A DNA stretch of 64,000 bases from Streptomyces sp. LX-29 (GTDB taxonomy: Bacteria; Actinomycetota; Actinomycetes; Streptomycetales; Streptomycetaceae), in NCBI RefSeq assembly GCF_029541745.1, contig NZ_CP089746.1, positions 1,426,001-1,490,000 on the forward strand. Reading direction: 5' to 3'. The notes under the pieces were generated by a model, which did no database searches, was not told the DNA's origin, and saw only the letters and a list, made by a program, of their open reading frames with translations. The position numbers and the translations under genes were made by a program. The first letter of the stretch is position 1, and every line of letters starts with the position of its first letter. Shown here one piece after another: positions 7,480 to 16,087 of the stretch.

Positions 7480-9954
7480 GTGATCGTGACGATCGTGACG
7501 ACGTCCATCGAAGGCAGGATCGCCGAGGAGCTCGGCGTGCGGGAGCGGCAGGTGAAGGCCGCGGTGGAGCTGCTCGACGGCGGCGCCACCGTGCCGTTCG
7601 TCGCGCGCTACCGCAAAGAGGTGACCGAGAGCCTCGACGACGCCCAGCTGCGCACCCTCGAGGAGCGGCTGCGCTATCTGCGGGAGCTGGAGGACCGGCG
7701 GACCGCGATCCTGGACTCGGTGCGCTCCCAGGGCAAGCTGGACGAGGCCCTGGAGGCGCAGATCCTGGCCGCCGACTCCAAGGCCCGGCTGGAGGACATC
7801 TACCTGCCCTTCAAGCCCAAGCGGCGGACCAAGGCGCAGATCGCGCGGGAGGCGGGCCTGGAGCCGCTCGCCGACGCGCTGCTGGGCGACCCGTCGGTGG
7901 CGCCGCCGGCGGCCGCGGCCGCCTTCGTGGACGCCGAGCGCGGCGTCGCGGACGCGGCCGCCGCCCTGGAGGGGGCGCGGGCCATCCTCACCGAGCGGTT
8001 CAGCGAGGACGCGGACCTCATCGGCGAGCTGCGTGAGCGCATGTGGGAGCGGGGCCGGCTGGCCACCCGGGTGCGCGAGGGCAAGGGCGACAGCAAGGAG
8101 GGGCCGGGCGCGAAGTTCGCCGACTACTTCGACTTCGCCGAGCCGTTCACCGAGCTGCCCTCGCACCGGGTGCTGGCCATGTTCCGCGGTGAGAAGGAGG
8201 AGGTCCTCGACCTCACCCTGGAGCCCGAGGACCCGCAGCAGGCCCCGGAGTCCGGCCCCTCCTCGTACGAGCGGTCCATCGCGCACCGCTTCGGCATCGC
8301 CGACCGGGGCCGGCCCGCCGACTCCTGGCTGGCCGACACCGTCCGCTGGGCCTGGCGCACCCGCGTCCTGGTGCACCTCGGCATCGACCTGCGGCTGCGG
8401 CTGCGGCAGGCCGCCGAGGACGAGGCGGTGCGGGTCTTCGCCGCCAACCTGCGCGACCTGCTGCTCGCCGCGCCGGCCGGCACCCGCGCCACCATGGGCC
8501 TGGACCCCGGCTTCCGTACCGGCGTGAAGGTGGCCGTCGTCGACGCCACCGGCAAGGTCGCGGCCACCGACACCATCTACCCGCACGTCCCGCAGCAGAA
8601 GTGGGACGAGGCCCTGGCCAAGCTGGCCCGGCTGGCCCGCGAGCACTCCGTCGAACTGATCGCCATCGGCAACGGCACCGCGTCCCGTGAGACCGACAAG
8701 CTCGCCGCCGAACTGTGCGCCCGCCACCCCGAGCTCGGGCTGACCAAGGTCATGGTCTCCGAGGCGGGCGCCTCGGTGTACTCCGCCTCCGCCTTCGCCT
8801 CCCAGGAGCTGCCCGACCTCGACGTCTCGCTGCGCGGCGCCGTGTCCATCGCGCGCCGACTCCAGGACCCGCTGGCCGAGCTCGTCAAGATCGACCCCAA
8901 GTCGATCGGCGTGGGCCAGTACCAGCACGACCTGTCCGAGGTGAAGCTGTCGCGCTCGCTGGACGCGGTGGTCGAGGACTGCGTCAACGGCGTCGGTGTC
9001 GACGTCAACACCGCCTCCGCGCCGCTGCTCTCCCGGGTCTCCGGCATCGGCGCCGGCCTCGCGGAGAACATCGTCGCCCACCGCGACGCCAACGGCCCCT
9101 TCCGCAGCCGCAAGTCCCTCAAGGACGTGCCCCGGCTCGGCCCCAAGGCGTACGAGCAGTGCGCGGGCTTCCTGCGCATCCGCGACGGCGAGGACCCGCT
9201 GGACGCCTCCAGCGTGCACCCCGAGGCGTACCCGGTGGTGCGCACCATGGTGAAGGCCGCCGGCACCGACGTGGCCTCGCTGATCGGCAACGGGGCGGCG
9301 CTGCGCGCGCTGCGGCCGCAGGACTTCGTCGACGACGCCTTCGGCCTGCCCACCGTCACCGACATCCTGCGCGAGCTGGAGAAGCCGGGCCGCGACCCCC
9401 GCCCCGCCTTCAAGACGGCCACCTTCAAGGAGGGTGTCGAGAAGCTCGGCGACCTGGCCCCCGGGATGATCCTGGAGGGCGTGGTCACCAACGTCGCCGC
9501 CTTCGGCGCCTTCGTGGACATCGGCGTCCATCAGGACGGCCTGGTGCACGTCTCCGCCATGTCGAAGACGTTCGTGAAGGACCCCCGCGACGTGGTGAAG
9601 CCGGGGGACATCGTGCGGGTGAAGGTGCTGGACGTCGACATCCCCCGCAAGCGGATCTCGCTGACGCTCCGTCTGGACGACGAGGCCGGGGCCTCCGGCG
9701 CGGGTGGCGGCGGGCGTGGCGGCCGTGGGGAGCGTGGCGATCGCGGGGAGCGTGGGGACCGCGGGGAGCGTAGCAATCGCGGGGACCGTTCTCGCGGTGA
9801 GCGGGGCGGGGCCCGGGGTGAGCTGGGCGACCGCGGTGAGCGGGGCGGGGCCCGGCGCGGGGCGCCGCAGCAGCGCCGCGGCAACCGCGACGCCGCCGCC
9901 GCTCCGGCCAACGGCGCCATGGCCGACGCCCTGCGCCGCGCGGGCCTGCTCTGA
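7480..9954 (+). CDS. tex: Tex family RNA-binding transcription accessory protein
   Basis: Tex binds nucleic acid and influences transcription in many bacteria. All domains are visible in order: TexN helical/HTH region (residues 5-190), YqgF/RNase-H-like domain (GLDPGFRTG near 340), helix-hairpin-helix region ([13 protein letters not shown] near 520) and S1 domain ([21 protein letters not shown] near 660). After S1 there is an unusual tail of about 70 residues rich in RGE, RGD and RGG repeats, encoded by imperfect direct repeats (9700-9865). GTG 7480 is the likely start because conserved [11 protein letters not shown] follows; in-frame GTG codons slightly downstream are alternatives. At 824 residues the extra length is the tail. 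A hairpin terminator follows. Confidence 0.93.
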   Translation: MIVTIVTTSIEGRIAEELGVRERQVKAAVELLDGGATVPFVARYRKEVTESLDDAQLRTLEERLRYLRELEDRRTAILDSVRSQGKLDEALEAQILAADSKARLEDIYLPFKPKRRTKAQIAREAGLEPLADALLGDPSVAPPAAAAAFVDAERGVADAAAALEGARAILTERFSEDADLIGELRERMWERGRLATRVREGKGDSKEGPGAKFADYFDFAEPFTELPSHRVLAMFRGEKEEVLDLTLEPEDPQQAPESGPSSYERSIAHRFGIADRGRPADSWLADTVRWAWRTRVLVHLGIDLRLRLRQAAEDEAVRVFAANLRDLLLAAPAGTRATMGLDPGFRTGVKVAVVDATGKVAATDTIYPHVPQQKWDEALAKLARLAREHSVELIAIGNGTASRETDKLAAELCARHPELGLTKVMVSEAGASVYSASAFASQELPDLDVSLRGAVSIARRLQDPLAELVKIDPKSIGVGQYQHDLSEVKLSRSLDAVVEDCVNGVGVDVNTASAPLLSRVSGIGAGLAENIVAHRDANGPFRSRKSLKDVPRLGPKAYEQCAGFLRIRDGEDPLDASSVHPEAYPVVRTMVKAAGTDVASLIGNGAALRALRPQDFVDDAFGLPTVTDILRELEKPGRDPRPAFKTATFKEGVEKLGDLAPGMILEGVVTNVAAFGAFVDIGVHQDGLVHVSAMSKTFVKDPRDVVKPGDIVRVKVLDVDIPRKRISLTLRLDDEAGASGAGGGGRGGRGERGDRGERGDRGERSNRGDRSRGERGGARGELGDRGERGGARRGAPQQRRGNRDAAAAPANGAMADALRRAGLL

Positions 9955-9982
9955 CGGGACGCCCGTCCCCTCGGAGACCCAC

Positions 9983-10017
9983 CGACGGCCGGTTCGGCAC
10001 CGCCGGACCGGCCGTCG
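9983..10017 (+). terminator. Hairpin terminator after tex
   Basis: Perfect 11-bp arms CGACGGCCGGT and ACCGGCCGTCG enclose a 13-nt loop, 29 nt after the tex stop. No U-tract follows, as is usual in Streptomyces. Confidence 0.65.
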
Positions 10018-10153
10018 GGCTCTTCACCGTCGCGACGGGATGAGCGCCGCGGCCCCGATCCGATGCGTGCCGTCGCCCGGCGAGACGGGTGGGCGGGAAC
10101 CGCCCCCGCCCGCCCCGGCCCACGTTCGAGAGAACGGCGGGGCCGGTGGGCGC

Positions 10154-11791
10154 TCAGTGCTCGGTGACGCGGCCCGCGGCGACTTGGAGGCTGCGGGTGG
10201 TGTCCACGGCTTCGAGCATGCGGCGGTCGTGGGTGACGAGGAGGAGGGTGCCGGGGTAGCCGGCCAGGGCGGATTCGAGCTGCTCGATGGCGGGCAGGTC
10301 GAGGTGGTTGGTGGGCTCGTCCAGGACCAGCAGGTTGACGCCCCGGGCCTGGAGGAGGGCGAGGGCGGCGCGGGTCCGTTCGCCGGGCGAGAGGGTGGCT
10401 GCGGGGCGCAGCACGTGGTCGCTCTTGAGGCCGAACTTCGCCAGCAGGGTGCGTACCGCCGCCGGCTCCAGGTCCTCGGCGGCCGCCCCGAACGCGTCGA
10501 GCAGGGCGTCCTCGCCGAGGAACAGCGCCCGCGCCTGGTCCACCTCGCCGACCACCACACCCGGACCGAGCGCCGCCGCCCCCGCGTCCAGCGGCAGTCG
10601 GCCCAGCAGCGCGGCCAGCAGGGTCGACTTGCCCGAGCCGTTGGCGCCGGTGATCGCCACCCGGTCCGCCCAGTCGATCTGGAGGTCCACCGGCCCGAGG
10701 TGGAAGTCGCCGCGGCGCACCTCGGCGCCGCGCAGCGTCGCCACCACGGCCCCGGCCCGTGGCGCGGCGGCGATCTCCATCCGCAGCTCCCACTCCTTGC
10801 GCGGCTCCTCGACCACCTCCAGCCGCTCGATGAGCCGGTCGGTCTGGCGCGCCTTCGCGGCCTGCTTCTCGGTGGACTCCACCCGGCCCTTGCGGGCGAT
10901 CTTGTCGTTGTCGGTGGCCTTGCGGCGGGCGTTCTTGACGCCCTTCTCCATCCAGGCGCGCTGGGTGCGGGCCCGCAGCTCCAGCCCGGCGCGGGTGTCC
11001 GCGTACTCCTCGTACCGCTCCCGGGCGTGCCGCCGCGCCGTCTCCCGCTCCTCCAGGTACGCCGTGTAGCCGCCGCCGAAGAGCGTCACCTGCTGCTGGG
11101 CCAGATCCAGCTCCAGCACCTTGTGCACGGTGCGGGCCAGGAACTCGCGGTCATGGCTGACCAGCACGGTTCCGGCGCGCAGCCCGGACACGAACTCCTC
11201 CAGCCGGCGCAGCCCGTCCAGGTCCAGGTCGTTGGTCGGCTCGTCGAGCAGGAAGACGTCGTAGCGGCTGAGCAGCAGCGAGGCGAGCGAGGCACGGGCC
11301 GCCTGGCCGCCGGAGAGCGCGGTCATCGGCCGGTCCAGACCGATGTCCAGCCCGAGCGAGGCGACGACCTCCTCGGCGCGCTCGTCCAGGTCGGCCGCGC
11401 CGAGCTGGAGCCAGCGCTCCAGCGCCACCGCGTACGCGTCGTCGGCGCCGGGCGCCCCGTCGACCAGTTGCTGGGTGGTGGCGTCCAGCGCGATCTGGGC
11501 GGCCGCGACCCCGGTCCGCCGGGCCAGGAACTCCCGCACGGTCTCGCCGGGCCGACGCTCCGGCTCCTGCGGCAGATGCCCCACCGTCGCGTGCGGCGGG
11601 CTCAGGCTCACCCTGCCCGTCTCCGGGGTGGTCAGGCCGGCCAGCAGGCGGAGCAGGGTGGACTTGCCGGCGCCGTTGACGCCGACCAGGCCGATCACCT
11701 CCCCCGGCGCGACGACCAGATCCAGGCCGGAGAAGAGGGTGCGGTCGCCGTGCGCGGCGGCCAGGTCCTTGGCGACGAGTGTTGCGGTCAT
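10154..11791 (-). CDS. ABC-F family ATP-binding protein
   Basis: A soluble twin-ABC ATPase with no membrane domain, 545 residues. ABC-F proteins act on the ribosome, either as translation factors or antibiotic-resistance proteins. Domain 1 has Walker A GVNGAGKS (residues 37-44), signature LSGGQ and Walker B LLDEPTNDLD. A basic charged linker (RKATDNDKIARKGRVEST) forms the P-site tRNA interaction motif region. Domain 2 has GANGSGKS, signature LSPGERTR and LVLDEPTNHLD. Both ATP sites look intact. No drug-biosynthesis gene is adjacent, so a housekeeping role is more likely than self-resistance (inference). A 70-bp tandem repeat lies upstream of its start. Confidence 0.92.
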   Translation of the reverse strand: MTATLVAKDLAAAHGDRTLFSGLDLVVAPGEVIGLVGVNGAGKSTLLRLLAGLTTPETGRVSLSPPHATVGHLPQEPERRPGETVREFLARRTGVAAAQIALDATTQQLVDGAPGADDAYAVALERWLQLGAADLDERAEEVVASLGLDIGLDRPMTALSGGQAARASLASLLLSRYDVFLLDEPTNDLDLDGLRRLEEFVSGLRAGTVLVSHDREFLARTVHKVLELDLAQQQVTLFGGGYTAYLEERETARRHARERYEEYADTRAGLELRARTQRAWMEKGVKNARRKATDNDKIARKGRVESTEKQAAKARQTDRLIERLEVVEEPRKEWELRMEIAAAPRAGAVVATLRGAEVRRGDFHLGPVDLQIDWADRVAITGANGSGKSTLLAALLGRLPLDAGAAALGPGVVVGEVDQARALFLGEDALLDAFGAAAEDLEPAAVRTLLAKFGLKSDHVLRPAATLSPGERTRAALALLQARGVNLLVLDEPTNHLDLPAIEQLESALAGYPGTLLLVTHDRRMLEAVDTTRSLQVAAGRVTEH

Positions 11792-11880
11792 CAGACCGCG
11801 ATCCTATCGGCGGCTCGCCGCCGGAGGCCCGCGGTATTCCGGCGGCCGGCCACCTGACTCCTCCCGTCGGCCGGCCGGCC

Positions 11881-12090
11881 GTGCTCCCACCGCCGCCGAA
11901 CGCCGGTGCGTCCCCGGGACCGAAGGCCCGTACCCCCCGTCGGTCCGACCGCCGTGCCCCCGCCGCCGAACGCCGGTGCGTCCCCGGGCTGAGGGCCCGT
12001 GCCTCCCGCAAGACCGACCGCCGTGCCCCTGCCGCCGGACGCCAAGGCTCCCCGGGCCGAAAGCCCGTGCTCTCCCGCGCGGCCGGGCGC
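11881..12090. repeat. 70-bp tandem repeat, three imperfect copies
   Basis: The core CGCCGCCGAACGCCGGTGCG begins at 11891 and 11961, and a diverged copy begins near 12030, giving a 69-70 bp period. The array fills most of the 324-bp gap between two minus-strand genes. No gene or regulatory motif is evident in it. Confidence 0.75.
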
Positions 12091-12115
12091 TGGGGTGTTT
12101 CCTCGGGACGGGCGC

Positions 12116-13201
12116 TCACCGGCGGGCCGGGGCCACCAGTACGCTGCCCGTGGCCCGTGCCACCACGTGCAGCTCGCCCCGGCCGGCCGTCGGCAGCGGC
12201 ACCCGGTGTGTGCCCGGCTCCAGGACCTGGTCCGCCAGCTCGTGGACCCGGGTCCGGTGCAGCCGGTCGAGCCGGTACCCGACGAGTTCCACCCGGCTCT
12301 CCATGGCCACGTCGACCACGACCTCCGCGGCCGGCCCCCCGCCGTGCCCGCTTCCCCGCTCCGCCGTCCGCAGCCCGCGCAGCCGGCGCTGTTCCTCGGG
12401 TGTGCGGTCCAGGGCCTGTTCGATCCGGGCCACCAGCAGCGGGATGATCGGCGGGAGCCCGTCGACGAAGACGGCGTCGGCGCCGGCCGCCGCGAACGCC
12501 TCCCGAACGGCGGCGCGTTCCCCCTCGTCGATCGCCCGTCCGAAGGCCACCGCCCCGTACGTCCGCAGCTCGTCCGCGTCGGCGCCGGCGGCGTCCCGGC
12601 TGATCTCGGCGCCGATGCCGATGGCGCGCAGCGCGGCGGCCAGCTTGGCGAGCACGGCGACGCGCTGGCCGACCAGCAGCACCCGGCGCGGCGGGGCGGC
12701 GGGATCACAGGCTTCCCCGTCCGCGGCGAGCAGCCGCCCCAGCTGCGCCCGGTACTCCTCGCCGCGGAACCGGTACGGGCCGATCCCGTGGTAGCCGTCG
12801 CGCTCCGGGTCGGGGGTCTCCGCGGTCTGCCAGAGGAAGTCGCGCCAGACGATGTCGGGCCCGTCCCGCTCGATGACCGCGGTGACCGCGCCGCAGGCGA
12901 GCCCCTCGCACTCGGGGCAGCCGTAGATCACGTACCGGCCGCCGGCCAGCGGCGCGCCGGACTCCAGCAGCAGCCGCCGGACGTGCGCGGTGAAGATGGA
13001 CGGGCCGAGGTCGGCGGCGAGCGGGGAGACCGCGTCCAGGTCGGCGAGGCGCAGCAGCAGCGGCGTGCCGTCCACGACGAAGTCCCAGAAGTCGCGGTGT
13101 GCTTGGAAGGAACCGTTGGACAGCACTCCTCCGGCCCGCGTCGCCGGGGCCAGCCCGAACGTCGCGTACTCGGCCCTGGTCCCGTACTCGTCGGCGCTCA
13201 T
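12116..13201 (-). CDS. Conserved hypothetical two-domain protein
   Basis: 361 residues, not assigned to a known enzyme family. The first half (residues 1-165) contains a cysteine cluster YGCPECEGLACGAVT that could bind metal, and a conserved-looking WRDFLWQT / GIGPYRFRGEEY stretch seen in actinobacterial hypothetical proteins. The second half opens with a Rossmann-like strand (RRVLLVGQRVAVLAKLAAAL) and ends in a beta-rich region. No signal peptide or membrane segment is present. ATG 13201 is the first in-frame start. The gene is isolated, with a repeat array downstream and a divergent methyltransferase upstream. Confidence 0.7.
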   Translation of the reverse strand: MSADEYGTRAEYATFGLAPATRAGGVLSNGSFQAHRDFWDFVVDGTPLLLRLADLDAVSPLAADLGPSIFTAHVRRLLLESGAPLAGGRYVIYGCPECEGLACGAVTAVIERDGPDIVWRDFLWQTAETPDPERDGYHGIGPYRFRGEEYRAQLGRLLAADGEACDPAAPPRRVLLVGQRVAVLAKLAAALRAIGIGAEISRDAAGADADELRTYGAVAFGRAIDEGERAAVREAFAAAGADAVFVDGLPPIIPLLVARIEQALDRTPEEQRRLRGLRTAERGSGHGGGPAAEVVVDVAMESRVELVGYRLDRLHRTRVHELADQVLEPGTHRVPLPTAGRGELHVVARATGSVLVAPARR

Positions 13202-13361
13202 GCCCGCAGTATTCCCGCCGTGGGAGGCGTGCGTGCCCGCTTCGGAGGCGGGCGGGGGGGCTGTTCCGGGCGGGGCGGCGCGCTCGTGCGCGCCGCGCGC
13301 CGCGCGGAGACAATGAAGGTGCCGGCCGACCGGGCCGCGTCATGGACGGGTGACCAGAGCC

Positions 13362-14141
13362 ATGGAAACCGACTCCTCCCCCGACGACCCGTACCGCACC
13401 GCGGCGGAGTTCTACGACCTGTTCCACGGCGAGACCTACCGCCGCCGCGCGGTCGGTCATCTGGCGGCGTCGGCGGCCGGATCCGAGCTGGGCATCCTGG
13501 AGGTCGGGGCGGGTACGGGGATCGTCACCGAGGTGCTGGCGAGGTCGTCGACGGTGCCGGTGCACGCGGTGGAGCCGTCGCGGGCGATGCGCACGGTGCT
13601 GATGGCGCGGCTGTCCGCCCTGGAGTGGCTGCGCGGCAAGGTGCGGGTGTATCCGGTCGTGGTGCAGCGGGCCCGGTTGGACGCCCCGGTGGACCTGGCG
13701 ACCTGCGTGAACGTGGCGGCGACGGTGGCGCCGGAGGAGCGCCCGGGGCTGTGGTCGGCGCTCGCCGCGCGGCTGGTCCCCGGCGGGATGCTGATCGTGG
13801 ACGCGCCGGGGCGGCTGGCGCCCCTCCCCGGTCACCGGGACTGGCGGCTGCCCGCCGTGCGGGTGGGCGGCGACGACTACACGGCGGCGGTGCGGGTGCG
13901 GCCGGCCGGGGCGGACGGGCGACTGCGCTGGACGTATCAGTACGCCGTCCGGCATGGAGAGCGGACCGTACGGGAGGAGAGCGCGTCGTTCTACGCCTGG
14001 CCCCTCGACCCGTCGCGCACGGCGGCGGAGCTGGCCCGGGCCGGCTTCGCGCGGGCCCCGGGCACCACACCGGTGGCGGCGTACGCCGGCGGTCTGGCCC
14101 CCTTCGAGCATCTGGCGTACTACCTGCGCCGCAGGGACTAG
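13362..14141 (+). CDS. Class I SAM-dependent methyltransferase
   Basis: A 259-residue Rossmann-fold methyltransferase. Motif I (LEVGAGTGIVTEVLA, near residue 44) binds S-adenosylmethionine, HAVEPSRAM is the post-motif acidic loop, and LVPGGMLIVDAPG is motif III. The N-terminal AAEFYDLF is typical of small-molecule methyltransferases. The acceptor cannot be deduced. ATG 13362 is used; an in-frame GTG four codons earlier (13350) is equally possible because neither has a clear ribosome site. It ends 59 nt before the disrupted FAD oxidase gene on the same strand. Confidence 0.85.
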   Translation: METDSSPDDPYRTAAEFYDLFHGETYRRRAVGHLAASAAGSELGILEVGAGTGIVTEVLARSSTVPVHAVEPSRAMRTVLMARLSALEWLRGKVRVYPVVVQRARLDAPVDLATCVNVAATVAPEERPGLWSALAARLVPGGMLIVDAPGRLAPLPGHRDWRLPAVRVGGDDYTAAVRVRPAGADGRLRWTYQYAVRHGERTVREESASFYAWPLDPSRTAAELARAGFARAPGTTPVAAYAGGLAPFEHLAYYLRRRD

Positions 14142-14200
14142 GTCGGCCCCGAAGGCGGCTTCGCGGACCGGATCCGGGGCAGGGCCCCTAGCCTGTGCTC

Positions 14201-15215
14201 ATGAGGACACCGGGCGACTCGGGCGACGTGATCGTGGTGGGGGGCGGGGTCATCGGGCTGACCACCGCGGTGGTGCTGGCGGAGGCGGCGGACGGCCGGC
14301 GGGTGACGGTGTGGAGCCGCGACCCGGCCGCGGAGACCACCTCCGCGGTGGCGGGCGGGCTGTGGTGGCCGTATCGCGTCGAGCCGGTGGACGAAGCGGG
14401 CGGCTGGGCGCTGCGGGCGTTGCACGAGCTGACCCGGCTCGCCGAGCGGCCGCGCGAGACCGGGGTGCGGATGGCCGAGGGGGTGCAGGCCGGCGCCGCG
14501 CTGGAAGAGCTGGGTTCCTGGGCCGCCGAGGTGCCGGGGCTGCGTCCGGCCACGGCAGGGGAGTTGCCGCCCGGCGTCGCCCAGGGGCTGCGGGCGCGGG
14601 TCCCGCTGGTCGACATGGGCGTCCATCTGCGCTATCTGCGGCGGCGTCTGGAGGCGGCGGGCGGCTCGGTCGTCGTCCGCGCGGTCGACTCGCTGGAGGC
14701 GGTCGCCGAGCGCGCCCCGCTGGTCGTCAACTGCACCGGCCTGGGCGCCCGCGAGCTCGTCCCCGACCCCGAGGTGTACCCGGTGCAGGGGCAGTTGGTG
14801 ATCGTGGAGAACCCGGGTGTCGGAGAACCCGGGTGTCGAGGAGTGGTTCGTGGCCGCCGACGGTGCCGCGGCGGAGACGGTCTACGCGCTGCCGCAGCCC
14901 TACGGCCTGGTGCTGGGCGGCACCGCGCGGGAGGGCGTGTGGGAGACCGCCCCCGACCCCGCCGTCGCCGCGGCGATCGTGGCGCGGTGCGCACGGATCC
15001 ATCCCGCGCTGGCGACGGCACGGGTCGTCGGCCACCGCGTGGGGCTCCGGCCCGCCCGGTCGCGCGTACGCCTGGAGGCCGTGGAGCTCCCCGGCGGGCG
15101 TCGCTGTGTGCACAACTACGCCCACGGCGGGGCGGGGCTGACCGTCGCCTGGGGCTGCGCGCGGGAGGCGGCCCGGCTCGCCCGGGGCGCCACCCGGCGC
15201 GGCGGCGGGGGCTGA
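14201..15215 (+). pseudogene. D-amino-acid-oxidase-like FAD enzyme, disrupted by a 16-bp duplication
   Basis: The first part (14201 to about 14820) encodes the FAD-binding fold VIVVGGGVIGLTTAVVLAE and the DAO body to GQLVIVENPGV. The rest, in the +1 frame to 15215, encodes EEWFVAADGAAAETVYALP through the DAO signature HNYAHGGAGLTVAWGCA. Between them the 16-mer GGAGAACCCGGGTGTC occurs twice head-to-tail (14806-14821 and 14822-14837). Deleting one copy restores a single frame reading IVENPGVEEWFV, giving about 332 residues, normal for DAO. As written, the protein would read out of frame into the downstream minisatellite. It may be a recent null mutation, a reversible slippage allele or an assembly error. 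TAGCCT 6 nt before the ATG suggests a leaderless start. Confidence 0.88.
14806..14837. repeat. Perfect 16-bp tandem duplication causing a frameshift
   Basis: Two identical adjacent copies of GGAGAACCCGGGTGTC. Sixteen is not a multiple of three, so the extra copy shifts the DAO-like reading frame. Confidence 0.97.
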
Positions 15216-15290
15216 GCGGGGCAGGGGAGGCGAGCCGATCCGGCAGCGGATGGACCGCGGGCTCTGGGGCGGGCGGCCGTCCGGAGGACG

Positions 15291-16029
15291 AGCCTCCGCC
15301 GCCGGCCGGTTCCGGCCCGAGTGCCGCGCGGACCGCCGGCTGGCGCCGGCCCGGATACCACTTGGGCGCTGGCCGGTCTACGCCCGTCTACCGCGCGAGC
15401 CGCCGGCGGTCCCCGCCCGGACAACGCGCGGGACGCCGGCCGCCCCGGCCCGGATACCACTCGGGCCGCCGGCCGGTTCCGGTCCGGGTGCCGCGCGGGA
15501 CGCCGGCTGGCGCCGGCCCGGATGCCGCGCAGGCCACCGGCCGGTCCACGCCCGTCTACCGCGCGGGCCGCCAGCCGACCTCCGCCCGCCTACCGCGCAG
15601 GCCGCCGGCCGGCTCCGGCCCGGATGCCGCGCAGGCCACCGGCCGGTCCACGCCCGTCTACCGCGCGGGCCGCCGGCCGACCTCCGCCCGCCTACCGCGC
15701 AGGCCGCCGGCCGGCTCCTGCCCGGATGCCGCGCAGGCCACCGGCCGGTCCACGCCCTCTCCGGCCGGGACGCCAGCCGACCCCCGCCCGGACAACCCGC
15801 AGGCCGCCGGCCGGCCCCGGCCCGGATGCCGATCGGGCCGCCGCGCAGGTTCCGCCCCAAGTGCCGCGCGGACCGCCGGCGGCCCCGGCCCGGATGCCGC
15901 GCAGGCCACCGGTCGGTCCACGCCCGCCTACCGCGCGGGCCGCCGGCCGACCTCCGCCCGCCTACCGCGCGGGACGCCGCCCGGTCCACGCCCGTCTACC
16001 GCGCGAGCGGCGGCCGGGGCCCGTGTCGG
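15291..16029. repeat. 34-bp minisatellite, about 21 imperfect copies
   Basis: Units of 32-35 bp begin CGCGCGGGCCGCCGGCC and end GCCCGGATGC or CGCCCGTCTAC. Clear boundaries fall at 15325, 15359, 15392, 15425, 15458, 15492, 15526, 15560, 15594, 15628, 15662 and 15696. A higher-order 102-bp (three-unit) period is evident from 15526 to 15730. The array occupies the 870-bp gap between the disrupted oxidase and the convergent M14 peptidase. The absence of stops in several frames reflects composition, not coding. Confidence 0.9.
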
Positions 16030-16087
16030 TGGAAAGAGCGGGCCCCGGTGAGGGGCCCCGGCCGGGGGAGGGACCCCGGGCGATCGG

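Noticed and set aside
15291..16029. CRISPR-like array
   Set aside because: Units are contiguous, with no unique spacers, and vary internally, so this is a tandem minisatellite. No cas genes are present.
14195..16051. A long uninterrupted frame of more than 600 codons spanning the DAO start and the minisatellite
   Set aside because: The second half is 34-bp repeat DNA without stops because of composition. The true DAO frame shifts at the 16-bp duplication and ends at 15215.
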